From NCBI RefSeq assembly GCF_009831115.1, contig NZ_WUUK01000002.1, positions 310,001 to 374,000 on the forward strand: a stretch of 64,000 bases of DNA. Direction: 5' to 3'. The translations under genes were made by a program, and so were the position numbers. The DNA is from Salinicoccus hispanicus. Its GTDB lineage: Bacteria > Bacillota > Bacilli > Staphylococcales > Salinicoccaceae. Numbering within the stretch: the first letter of the stretch is position 1; each line of letters starts with the position of its first letter. Under the pieces are notes generated by a model. That model was not told where the DNA came from. It was given only the letters and a program-made list of their open reading frames with translations, and ran no database searches. Shown piece by piece: positions 7,368-16,200 of the stretch.

Positions 7368-8139
7368 CTTTATGCGCCTCCTTCTGATCCGTATCCCACG
7401 GAACGAGCCACTTCTCAAGCAGCAGAATAAAACCGAACAGAATGAGGCTGATGGCCATGATGACGAATATGGCAACAAACACCTGATCCGTACGGAAAGC
7501 GGAGGATGCCAGCGTCATGAAGACACCGAGACCTTCCTGGGCGCCGAGCCATTCTGCAATGACCGCACCCATCACACTGTAGGTGGCGGAGATCTTCAGC
7601 CCCGAAAAGAAGTAGGGCAGTGCACTCGGCCACTCGAGCTTGAAAAATATCTGCCGGCGCGAAGCACCGATCATCTGCATATAATTTTTAAGTGTCGGAC
7701 TGGTCTGGCGGAAGCCGTCGATCAGCGACACGGCAACCGGAAAGAAGCAGACGAGCGTAATGATCAGGATTTTGGGCAGGTCGCCGAACCCGAACCATAG
7801 TACGAGCAGCGGTGCCAGTGCGATGATCGGTATATTCTGCGAGAGCACCATGAGCGGATAGACGCTTTGTCTCACTTGTGGTACGAGGTGCAGCGCTACC
7901 GCAAGCAGGATGCCGACGGAGACACCGATGGCGAATCCGCCAAGCGCAATCTGTATGGTCGATAGCGTATGGCCGAGCAGTCTCGGGTAGATTGCGATGC
8001 CTTCCTGGATGATCTGTACGGGGCTTGGCAGCATCCAGGCAGGCATATCAAAGAGGCTGACACAAATCTGCCAGATGACCAGTATCAGAAGTATCGCCAT
8101 GATCGGTGGTCCGAGACGCCATGATGAGAGTCGTCGCAT
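7357..8139 (-). CDS. thiX: ABC transporter permease, thiamine-precursor type (ThiX-like)
   Basis: The 260-residue protein has about six membrane segments and the binding-protein-dependent permease motif (EAA-type loop near QMIGASRRQIFFKLEWPSALPYFFSGLK) that contacts the ATPase. It belongs to the SsuC/TauC/ThiX branch. It lies 16 bases downstream of the substrate-binding lipoprotein gene and overlaps the ATPase gene by 11 bases. It forms the membrane channel of the importer, and the riboswitch context points to thiamine or pyrimidine precursor uptake. Confidence 0.88.
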   Translation of the reverse strand: MRRLSSWRLGPPIMAILLILVIWQICVSLFDMPAWMLPSPVQIIQEGIAIYPRLLGHTLSTIQIALGGFAIGVSVGILLAVALHLVPQVRQSVYPLMVLSQNIPIIALAPLLVLWFGFGDLPKILIITLVCFFPVAVSLIDGFRQTSPTLKNYMQMIGASRRQIFFKLEWPSALPYFFSGLKISATYSVMGAVIAEWLGAQEGLGVFMTLASSAFRTDQVFVAIFVIMAISLILFGFILLLEKWLVPWDTDQKEAHKDGE

Positions 8140-8155
8140 TTCCTATTCCTCCAAT

Positions 8156-9148
8156 TTACTCAGCTCCGGGCAGAAATTCATTCGTAAACGCCGCTTCAAC
8201 ATCGAGTTCAGACTCGATCAGTTCATTTTCATACATCCAGTCGCTGTAGTTCTGCCAGACGTCCTGTGACTGGTGTCCCCAGTACTGTGCATCACTCTGA
8301 TAGACGTCGACAAGCCACTCCTGGCTCGCTCTGACGAGTTCCGGATCAAGGTCCGGCTCGGCTTCAATCAGGTGTTCTGCGGCTGATTCAGGCTGTTCCA
8401 TGGCAAACTGGTAGCCTTCCGCCGTCGCTGCAGTGAATGCCTCTACAGTTTCCGGATCACTGTCAATCAGATTCTGATTCGTGATCAGAACCGGTGTATA
8501 GAAGTTGAGTGCCTCCGAGTATTCGGTAAAGTCGATCGTATTGAGCGGAAAGTCACGCAGTTCCGCTTCGACGCCCGTCCATCCGTAGTAGATCCACGCA
8601 AAGTCGACATCACGCTGTACGGCTGTGAAAAAGTCCGTATCGCCGATGTTCAGTATATCCACTTCACTGATATCGGCATCGTCCGCCTGCATGAGGGAGG
8701 CGATCGTCTCTTCCTCGATCGGTGAGCCGTAGCCGCCGTATGTTTGGCCTTCAAGATCGGATGGTGTCTCAAGTCCATGTTCTTCAGGGGAGGCAAGGAC
8801 GGAAGTGTTATCCTGGATGATCGCAGCCAGGGAGACGATGTCCACGCCCTGAAGACGGGCCTGGGTGACGTTCTCCTGGGCACTGATGCCGAAGTCGCCG
8901 TTGCCGGTCGCTACAGTCTGTTCTGCACCCGCTTCACCCGGCAGAACGATATTTACATCGAGTCCACGTTCCTCATAGAACCCTTCCGCCTGTGCGGCAT
9001 AGATGCCCGTATGGTTTGTATTCGGCGTCCAGTCGAGGACGAACGTAATCTCCTGCAGTGCTTCCGTTTCTGTCGAGCTGCCACTGTCATCACTGCCGCA
9101 GGCCGATAGGAACAGGGCAAGAATGATGGGCAATAGAACTTTCTTCAT
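8156..9148 (-). CDS. thiY: Substrate-binding lipoprotein, NMT1/THI5-like (ThiY-like)
   Basis: The 330-residue protein has a lipoprotein signal peptide (MKKVLLPIILALFLSACGS, lipobox LSAC, cysteine at residue 17) and then a mature domain starting ITFVLDWTPNTNHTGIYAAQ, the hallmark of NMT1/THI5-like proteins such as ThiY, which binds formylaminopyrimidine. Further family features are the GNGDFGISAQEN loop and an acidic C-terminus. The strongly acidic surface is common in salt-tolerant bacteria. It is the first gene of the operon, downstream of the TPP riboswitch, and delivers ligand to the ThiX permease. Confidence 0.9.
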   Translation of the reverse strand: MKKVLLPIILALFLSACGSDDSGSSTETEALQEITFVLDWTPNTNHTGIYAAQAEGFYEERGLDVNIVLPGEAGAEQTVATGNGDFGISAQENVTQARLQGVDIVSLAAIIQDNTSVLASPEEHGLETPSDLEGQTYGGYGSPIEEETIASLMQADDADISEVDILNIGDTDFFTAVQRDVDFAWIYYGWTGVEAELRDFPLNTIDFTEYSEALNFYTPVLITNQNLIDSDPETVEAFTAATAEGYQFAMEQPESAAEHLIEAEPDLDPELVRASQEWLVDVYQSDAQYWGHQSQDVWQNYSDWMYENELIESELDVEAAFTNEFLPGAE

Positions 9149-9204
9149 ATTGAAACTCCTCTCAAATTAGCGGTGCCCACATCCAGCAATATGAATATGG
9201 ATAT

Positions 9205-9235
9205 AAAAAAGACACCTTCCGTATCTGGAGGCGCC
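9205..9235 (-). terminator. Riboswitch expression-platform terminator
   Basis: Read on the minus strand, a GC-rich hairpin (9235 down to 9211, with GU pairs and one bulge) is followed by six U residues at 9210-9205. It lies between the TPP aptamer and the thiY start, so TPP binding probably turns transcription off here. Confidence 0.7.
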
Positions 9236-9278
9236 AAGAACTGCAAGATCATACACTTATGCCGTATATGCTCTACAC

Positions 9279-9355
9279 ATTCCCTACGCTGGTATTATCC
9301 AGATCAGGTCAAAGGGTCAGGTCTTGCCTTCTCAGCCTTATGAGGCTCCCCTATG
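9279..9355 (-). promoter_or_regulatory. TPP (thiamine pyrophosphate) riboswitch
   Basis: On the minus strand the conserved TPP aptamer elements occur in order: AGGGGAGCC, GGCTGAGAAGGC, GACCCTTTGACCTGATCTGG, then ATAATACCAGCGTAGGGA. These are the hallmark thi-box blocks. The aptamer lies about 130 bases before thiY and is followed by a terminator hairpin, so it should lower expression of the importer operon when TPP is plentiful. Confidence 0.95.
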
Positions 9356-9439
9356 TATCATATATTCAATTGATATATCCATTATATCATGCCGCAATCC
9401 CAAGTCCAACAGCAGAGGAATAAAATCCGGGACATTCAA

Positions 9440-9476
9440 AAGACGCCTCCGGAGCACATGAACCGGGAGGCGTCTT
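9440..9476 (-). terminator. Terminator of the GNAT gene
   Basis: An 11-base GC-rich stem (GACGCCTCC paired with GGAGGCGTC), followed on the minus strand by TTTT. It lies 12 bases after the stop codon of the acetyltransferase gene. Confidence 0.75.
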
Positions 9477-9487
9477 CAAAAAGTATT

Positions 9488-9916
9488 CTACTGCGTGAGA
9501 TCTCTTTCCATATATACATGCGGGATGCCCGCATCCTGGAACTCATCGGACGAGACGGTGTAGCCGAGCTTCCTGTAGAAGTCGATGGCATGCACCTGGG
9601 CACCGAGCTTGGCACGGGTGTAGCCGTTCTCCGACGCATGTGAATGGACAAATGCCATCAGTTCACGACCGAGTCTTCTGCCACGTGCTTCAGGCAGTAC
9701 AGCCATGCGTTCGATTTTGATCAGCTTGTCATTTTCAGGACGGTATCTGACCGTCCCGACAGGTTCTTCCTCAATCAGCAGTATGTGGGTCGATGCATCT
9801 TCATGTTCGTCGACCTCGCGGTCCATCGGTACGTTCTGCTCTTCGACGAAGACACGTTTGCGGATGGCAAGACACTGGTTGTACAGAATATTGTTATCTG
9901 CGACTTTGATTTCCAT
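9488..9916 (-). CDS. GNAT-family N-acetyltransferase
   Basis: The start is the ATG at 9914-9916 (MEIKVADNN), which has a perfect AAGGAGG site; an upstream in-frame start has none. The 142-residue protein has the GNAT fold: AIRKRVFVEEQNVP at the N-terminus, the core strand IERMAVLPEARGRRLGRELM, whose R-x-x-G-R pyrophosphate loop binds acetyl-CoA, and a C-terminal FYRKLGY motif. It resembles the ElaA/YjcF branch of small acetyltransferases. The gene lies 10 bases after a DUF2538 gene and may be co-transcribed with it. The acceptor substrate cannot be told from sequence. Confidence 0.88.
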   Translation of the reverse strand: MEIKVADNNILYNQCLAIRKRVFVEEQNVPMDREVDEHEDASTHILLIEEEPVGTVRYRPENDKLIKIERMAVLPEARGRRLGRELMAFVHSHASENGYTRAKLGAQVHAIDFYRKLGYTVSSDEFQDAGIPHVYMERDLTQ

Positions 9917-9926
9917 CGAATCCTCC

Positions 9927-10391
9927 TTACATTGCATTCTTGCGTCTGATGGCGGTGAACTGCCAGAAGATCTTCAGCTGTTCCAGATTCCAGTGGGCAA
10001 GACCGAGTGACAGGGCAGGCTTCGTGTTGAACTTCATGCCTTCTGCTTCAGCCGCTGCCAGCGCCAGATACTGGATGTGGGGCTTCAGTGCCTTGAATGG
10101 TGCGGACAGCCGTCCGTCCTCCCTGATCCAGTCCATCGGAGAAATCAGCTCGAAAATATTGATGTGGCGGTAGATGTCCGGCATTGCGATGATATAGCAT
10201 GCCGCATCCACCTCGGGATTCTTCAGGGATTCAGCGAAGTATCCTCTGATGGAGAGGAACATCTCCTTGTGCTCGTGGTTCTGGTAGTAGTACGTATTCT
10301 CTATTGCAGACTGGCCGCTGTGCTTGATCTGGTCTTCCAGGTAATCGAACATCTCATTGATATTCGTTTCCTTGTCATAGGTTCTTCTCAT
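9927..10391 (-). CDS. DUF2538-family protein
   Basis: The 154-residue soluble protein starts MRRTYDKETNINEMFDYLEDQI and has NHEHKEMFL, DAACYIIAMPDIYRHINIFEL and HWNLEQLKIFWQFTAIRRK near its end. I recognise this as the DUF2538 family of staphylococci, which has no known function. The ATG at 10391 is preferred because TAGGAG lies upstream; a GTG one codon earlier is possible. It lies between the LCP gene, 12 bases upstream, and the GNAT gene, 10 bases downstream, in the same direction. Confidence 0.7.
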   Translation of the reverse strand: MRRTYDKETNINEMFDYLEDQIKHSGQSAIENTYYYQNHEHKEMFLSIRGYFAESLKNPEVDAACYIIAMPDIYRHINIFELISPMDWIREDGRLSAPFKALKPHIQYLALAAAEAEGMKFNTKPALSLGLAHWNLEQLKIFWQFTAIRRKNAM

Positions 10392-10403
10392 CACAATCCG
10401 CTC

Positions 10404-11858
10404 CTAGACTTCATTTTGTGCGCGATCATAGATGTCGTTGTTTCCGGTGCCGCCAAATTCCTCCGTACTTTCTTCGTAGTATTCACCAGGGGCCTGTTCG
10501 TTATTATACTGCTCAGTGCTGTCTTCGTAGTTGTACTGTTCGGTACTTTCCTCCTGGATGCCTTCGGAACCGTTGCCGTCCTCAGGGTCCCAGTAGTTGT
10601 CCTCTTCAGTTGTTGCACCTTCCTGTGGTATTCCCTGTCCTGCAGGCTCTTTGGTTGTGTCCTCCTGCTGTGGTACACCTTCGCCATCGGGTTCTTCAGA
10701 GGACTCGATGTTCTCTTCACCTTCAATGCTATCTTCCGGATTGTTCTCCGGAATGTCGAATCCATCTCCGAGTGTGCTTTCGAAGCCTTCCCTCATGAAG
10801 TAGGGCTCTGTTTCAGGTACGAATTCATCAAGATAGTAGTCATCGACATACTGGTAGGGCACGATGTAGTCGGACAACCGGATGTTCATCAGGTCGTATG
10901 GTTCAGGTTCTTCCAGCTCAAGTATTTCCCGCAACTTCTTGGAAACCAGATAGAGGTGTTCCTCATTAGCCCAGTAGAAGTAGGCGCCATTGCCCTGGAA
11001 CCAGAAGTCGTCACCGCGCAGCTGGGTCGTATCAAATTCTATATCATTGAAGGAATAGTAGGCGGCAAGGCTGCGTATCTCCTTACTCGACATGTCATGC
11101 TTGGTGTTATCGGCCACCACTTCGATCAGGTCATCCAATTTTGTAAGCGCACCGGTCGTTTTCGCTTTACCGAGTATTTTCTGTACCATCTCAAGCTGGC
11201 GCTGCCCACGGCCAAGGTCGGTATCGACACGTCGGCTTCTGACGACCGCCAATGCTTCTTCACCATTCAGTTCCTGTACGCCTGCTTCAAGTTCGATACG
11301 GCCCTTATCCAGCTGGTTCGGCTCATTCATATCAAATGGTACATCGAATTCGACGCCACCGAGCGCATCGACCATATCCACAACAGCTGTCATGTTGACG
11401 CGGACATAGAAGTCGACAGGCACGTTCAGAAGTGATTCCACTGCGCGCATGGAACCTTCCGGTCCATTTTCCCGATGGGCATGCGTGATCTTGTCGTAGT
11501 AGTTGTTCTCCGGGAAGTAGGCCAGTGTATCTCTTGGAATGCTGACCAGCTTCACTTCATCCTGCGTTTTGTCAAATGTCGCGAGAATCATGGTATCGGT
11601 ACGGAAATCTTCCGAGCTGAGTCCGTCCTTCTCTTTGCGCGATTCACTTTCATCGATGCCGAGAATCAGTACTGTAAAGCTGTCGAGAGACGGATCGATG
11701 TCGTCAAGTCTCAGTTCGGACCGGTCGCGATCGGTTGCTTCAAACGAGTCGCTGACACCCTGTTCGAACGAATTGAATAGGTTGTAGATGTATGCGCCAA
11801 TGACTACCAGCGCAATCACGAGGAAAATCAGCACCCCATAGAAAATTTTTCTTTTCAT
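10404..11858 (-). CDS. LytR-CpsA-Psr (LCP) family cell-wall polymer ligase with acidic tail
   Basis: The protein has about 484 residues and one N-terminal membrane anchor (residues 5-27). An LCP domain follows, with TVLILGIDESES, DFRTDTMILATFD, LVSIPRDTLAYFP, the polyprenyl-phosphate-binding arginines, and RSRRVDTDLGRGQRQ. LCP proteins move teichoic acids or capsule from the lipid carrier to peptidoglycan on the outer membrane face. Residues from about 365 on form an unusual acidic, repetitive tail (EESTEQYNYEDSTEQYNNEQ). The ATG at 11858 is used; a TTG three codons earlier has a slightly better ribosome site. Its position next to surface-polymer genes supports the role. Whether the polymer is WTA or capsule is not known. 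Confidence 0.85.
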   Translation of the reverse strand: MKRKIFYGVLIFLVIALVVIGAYIYNLFNSFEQGVSDSFEATDRDRSELRLDDIDPSLDSFTVLILGIDESESRKEKDGLSSEDFRTDTMILATFDKTQDEVKLVSIPRDTLAYFPENNYYDKITHAHRENGPEGSMRAVESLLNVPVDFYVRVNMTAVVDMVDALGGVEFDVPFDMNEPNQLDKGRIELEAGVQELNGEEALAVVRSRRVDTDLGRGQRQLEMVQKILGKAKTTGALTKLDDLIEVVADNTKHDMSSKEIRSLAAYYSFNDIEFDTTQLRGDDFWFQGNGAYFYWANEEHLYLVSKKLREILELEEPEPYDLMNIRLSDYIVPYQYVDDYYLDEFVPETEPYFMREGFESTLGDGFDIPENNPEDSIEGEENIESSEEPDGEGVPQQEDTTKEPAGQGIPQEGATTEEDNYWDPEDGNGSEGIQEESTEQYNYEDSTEQYNNEQAPGEYYEESTEEFGGTGNNDIYDRAQNEV

Positions 11859-11962
11859 AATGATCAAGTACCCACTTTTTTATGATTTAGTATGTAATGA
11901 CAGAATGCCATTCTTTAATTATAATATGAGAGAGTCATAAAATGGAATAGATATGAACAATC

Positions 11963-11991
11963 CTCACACAAAATTCAAAACTCTATATAAT
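11963..11991 (+). promoter_or_regulatory. Probable promoter of the GT4 gene at 12050
   Basis: CTCACA (11963-11968) and TATAAT (11986-11991) are separated by 17 bases, placing the start of transcription about 60 bases before the gene. The -10 is perfect; the -35 matches 4 of 6 positions. Confidence 0.5.
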
Positions 11992-12049
11992 GATATAGAA
12001 GATGATCATGTACTACAAGTAATAAATGAATAGCCAAAAGAGGTGCTGT

Positions 12050-13219
12050 ATGAAGAAAGTCACGATGTTTGTATGGAATAATTTCGTCAATGATGCCAGA
12101 GTGCTTCGGGAAGCGACTGCGCTGACGGAAGCAGGCTATGAAGTGACAGTCATCGCCAAGAAGGAGATGGACGAACTGCATCTCGCTTCAAGCGAGACTG
12201 TGGCACCCCATGTATATGTCAATCGGCCGCTGAAAGTGGAGCTGCCGAAGTTCATCCAGAGAAAAGTAAAATCCACAATACTCACAAAGCATGCGCCGAA
12301 CATGCTCGAAATGTTCAAGATGATGATGCTCGGACGCCAGAACAATGCAGACATCTATCACTCCCATGATCTGAATACACTGCTCCAGGGTATTGCGAGT
12401 GCCAAGCTGAGGCTCAAGCGAAAGCCGCTTATCTACGACTCCCATGAAGTACAGACAAGCCGGACGCACTACTCATTCGATAGAATCTATCGTCTGGAAG
12501 GTTTCCTGCTCAAGTTCGTCGACCACGTCATCGTCGAAAACGATACCCGGGCCAACTATCATAAAAGGCTGTACAAGGACAGACCGACACCAGTGCACAA
12601 CTACTCGGAGTTCTATGATATAGACGCGGTCGAAGCCTATCCGATCAGGGAAGAATATGGCATTGGGAAAGATGTGAAAATTGTCCTTTACCAGGGCGGC
12701 ATGCAGGAGGGCAGGGGACTGTTCAAGCTGCTCGATGCCTTCAAGGATATAGAAGGCGCGCGTCTCATCATGATCGGCGACGGCAAGGAACGCCTCAATC
12801 TGATCGACTACCATAAATGTCTCGAGATGGAGAATAAGGTCATCTTCATCGAGCGTGTGCCATATAAGGAACTCAGACGCTATACGAAATCGGCAGATAT
12901 CGGCATCCAGTTCCTCGAGAACACCAATTTCAACCACTACTCGGCATCATCCAACAAACTGTTCGAATACATCATGGCCCATGTGCCGGTCATCGGTTCC
13001 AAACTGCCGGAGATAGAAGCGGTCATAGAAACGGAGCAGGTCGGTCTTACGGTAGAACCGGAAAGTACCAGAGGGCTCAAGACCACCATCGAAAAGCTGA
13101 TTGAAAATGATGAGTGGCGACTATCCTTCAAGGAGAACACAAAGAAGGCGAAGTTGAAATACAATTGGAATGAAGAGAAGGGTGTACTGAAACAGGTATA
13201 TAGAAAAATAGACAGATAA
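12050..13219 (+). CDS. GT4-family glycosyltransferase
   Basis: The start is the ATG at 12050 (MKKVTMFVWNNFVNDARVL), preceded by AAGAGGTG. The 389-residue protein is a GT-B fold retaining glycosyltransferase: an N-terminal Rossmann domain with DIYHSHDLNTLLQG and YDSHEVQT, then the C-terminal nucleotide-sugar domain with LYQGGMQEGRG and the HYSASSNKLFEYIMAHVPV helix that replaces the usual E-x7-E motif. It is clearly a paralogue of the GT4 at 24744, sharing the start MKKVTMFVWN.F.NDARV and the C-terminal block. It is monocistronic with its own promoter and terminator. It probably adds a sugar to a surface polymer; donor and acceptor are unknown. Confidence 0.85.
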   Translation: MKKVTMFVWNNFVNDARVLREATALTEAGYEVTVIAKKEMDELHLASSETVAPHVYVNRPLKVELPKFIQRKVKSTILTKHAPNMLEMFKMMMLGRQNNADIYHSHDLNTLLQGIASAKLRLKRKPLIYDSHEVQTSRTHYSFDRIYRLEGFLLKFVDHVIVENDTRANYHKRLYKDRPTPVHNYSEFYDIDAVEAYPIREEYGIGKDVKIVLYQGGMQEGRGLFKLLDAFKDIEGARLIMIGDGKERLNLIDYHKCLEMENKVIFIERVPYKELRRYTKSADIGIQFLENTNFNHYSASSNKLFEYIMAHVPVIGSKLPEIEAVIETEQVGLTVEPESTRGLKTTIEKLIENDEWRLSFKENTKKAKLKYNWNEEKGVLKQVYRKIDR

Positions 13220-13221
13220 AG

Positions 13222-13251
13222 AATACCGCTCCTCATCAGAGGAGCGGTATT
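13222..13251. terminator. Bidirectional terminator
   Basis: A perfect 13-base stem with an ATCA loop between the GT4 gene and the convergent autolysin gene, with AA before and TT after the stem. Confidence 0.85.
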
Positions 13252-13255
13252 TGTG

Positions 13256-16200
13256 TTAGAACGTATGTTTTGTATAGTACTGACCATTGATACCCAGCTG
13301 GTTATAGTAATTTTGAAGATTGCGTGCCGTAGCATAGGCCCAGTTTATATCAGTTGCATACTGGTAGGTGCCCGGGCTTGCCGGGTTCCAGCGCATGGAG
13401 TGGAGTGTCGTCTGATTGCGGTTGAAGTAGCCGCTTGAGATGAACTGCGCGCCTCCAGTGACTGCTTTTGAAGGTGAATCCCAACCCATGCGCTGTGCAT
13501 AGCGTGCACCTTCGAGAACAGGGTTGTGGTCATATGCTGCGATGCCATACATATTGTAGTAGAGTGTGCCGTTTTCGGAGATGTTACCATTCTCGTCCAG
13601 ACGTACACCTTTGGAAAGCTGGCTCGTTCCATTACCTGTTTCATGAAGTGCATGAGAAATGAGATAGACTTCATTGACACCATATTGCGCTGCTGCTCTG
13701 ACAAATGCCAGACCTTGGTTATCGAGGATACCCTTGCCATCAAGCAGTTTATTGTTGAGTTCTGTACTTGAAATGTTTTGAGCACGATTCAGATCCAGGA
13801 ATGTATAGTTCCAAGTATCGGAATTCTGGTTTGAGGTATCAAGGTAATTTCTGACCTCATCACGTGTCGCATCTCTCCAACCACCACCGGAGACCCAGAT
13901 CTGTGGTTTGGCACTCAGACGCATCTGGATGTCGAGTACCTCTTCCAAACTTTTATTATATGGAACTGTATTCACAATATATTCTCCTACACTATCTGCT
14001 GATACCCAGCCTGAGTAGCTGCCGATATGCCCATAATAATAAGTATTTCCATCAATTACAACGGACTGTTCCGCTTTGAAGTCATCCCTATTCAGATTAG
14101 CAAGCTGACTGACTCTCTGCTTGTATGTGCCATAAGGTACAGCCATCAGATAGCTCTCACCATTGGTGATATGGTAATCGGAGGTATGACGTTTCGGTGT
14201 TGCCATCGATTTTAGGCTGATGTCTTCTGCTCTTACATAGCCGACAAAATTATCAGCCACATTGCTGTATACGGAATAGAAATCATGATTGTTGAATCTT
14301 ACTCTTTCTTTTGTAAACAGTGTACTATTCGTAAACGAGGTGTTCGGCTTACCCTTGATATCATAGATTGAAGTATAAAGACCATTGTCGAGAGTCGCTC
14401 CGATACGTCCGGCATGCGTACTGCTTCTACGATCGATTGCGATTTCTTTTTCAGGGGTTACATGCTTATAATGGGCCCACCCGTATTGACCGTTGATTTT
14501 TCCGTAGTAGTAGTGAAGGCTGCCGACCTGGACCTGTTTCTCGGCTTCAAAGAGATAGGAGCCGACACTACGATAGGAACCAACTTGCTGTTTATCATCA
14601 CCAAACGCAGCTGCCAGCAACGGTTTATCAATATTATTTACGATATAGTTCACATTATGGGATTTTGCTTGAGACATGCTGTATATGGATAGATCTTCTG
14701 CATTCGCCCATCCGACCGCTTTATTTGTTACAGCATCATAGATGGAATATACAGTATTGTCTTTCCATTCGATTCTTTCCTTTGTATAGAATGTTCTGTC
14801 CATATTATTCTGGTTGGCAGTACCATCCACGTCATACGGCAGAACTTTCACTTTCTGTTCTCCACTGGACTTCAACCTGACTGCGCTGCTGTCATTGGTT
14901 CTTACGTGGTGTACTTCATCCAGTGGCGTGACATGGGCAAAATGTGCCCAGCCATAGGTTCCGCCTGTCCGTCCATAGTAGTAGTCGAGAGCACCGACCT
15001 TGACATGCTTCTGAGCTGTGAATAGGTGGGACCCTGTATTTCTGTAGGAATCGACACGCTGGTTCTTATCACCATAGGCAACCTCAAGAAGATAATTATT
15101 CAGGTTATCGACAACGTAGAATTTGACGTGTTTCTTTTCCTGCGTCATGTGATGGGTGGATAGGTCTTCACCATTCATCCATCCGACCAGCTTGCCGTCC
15201 TTCGGATTATAGAGCGAGTAGTATTCCTTGCCCCTGAAGGTCACTTTTTCTTTTGTGTTGAAGGTCATGTCATCAAGGTTTCCATTCGTTTTTGCTGAAG
15301 TGGCATACGGTGTAGCGTAAACCTTGTTGCTTGAACTACTGCGCGTACGGGCGGCGCTGGAATCCGAGACTCTTTTGTGTTCACCCGCTTCAATTGGTGT
15401 AACGTGTGCGTAATGCGCCCAGCCGGTACTGTTGCCGACGGTTCCATAATAGTAGTCAAGTGCGCCGACGGTTACCTTCTTTTGCGCGCTGAAAAGGTAT
15501 GAACCAATGGAACGGTAGTCCGCAATCTGCTGCTTATCATCGCCGAATGCAACGGAGAGGAGCGGTTTGTCCAGATTGTTGATGATATAGTCCTTTTGAT
15601 GGCTGACTTCAGCCGATTTGCTATATACATTCATATCGTTCTCTTTCACCCAGCCGACGAAGGCATTATTTTTACTGTCATAGAGCGAATAGAAGTCATT
15701 ACCGTTATAATTTACGCGTTCTTTTGTGAATAGTGTGTAGTCATCGAACTGGGAACGTGCGGTACCGGTCTTGTCCTTATAAGACTTGTAGATGACCGAC
15801 TTGCTTGCATCCTTCAGCCTTGCTGCATTAATGCTTTCCACAGGTGTGGTAGCAACGGGTGATGGCGCAGCGAGCACATACTCTTCCAGATCAGATAGTT
15901 TGATCCATCCTGATCGACCATCAAACTGTCCGAAAAGGTAGTTGGTATTGCTAATTTTCATAATCTGGTCTGAGACGAACTTCTTGGAGCTGTAATCTTT
16001 CAGGCTCACCCTCTGGGTAGGTGTTCCCCAAGGTGTATCGAATAAATAACTATTTGAGTTTTTGACAGAAAATGCTTTCTTATACTCTGTCGGAGCTGTT
16101 CGCTCCAGTTTTCTCAAGTCATTTTCGTGCACCCAGCCGACGTAACTGTCTTCAAGGTCGCTCTGCACCAGGTAGTAGTCATCATAGTTGTATGTCGCTT

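Noticed and set aside
10077-11435. 452-codon plus-strand open frame rich in V, I and F
   Set aside because: It lies opposite the DUF2538 and LCP genes, has no ribosome site, and its hydrophobic composition is the mirror of their acidic codons.
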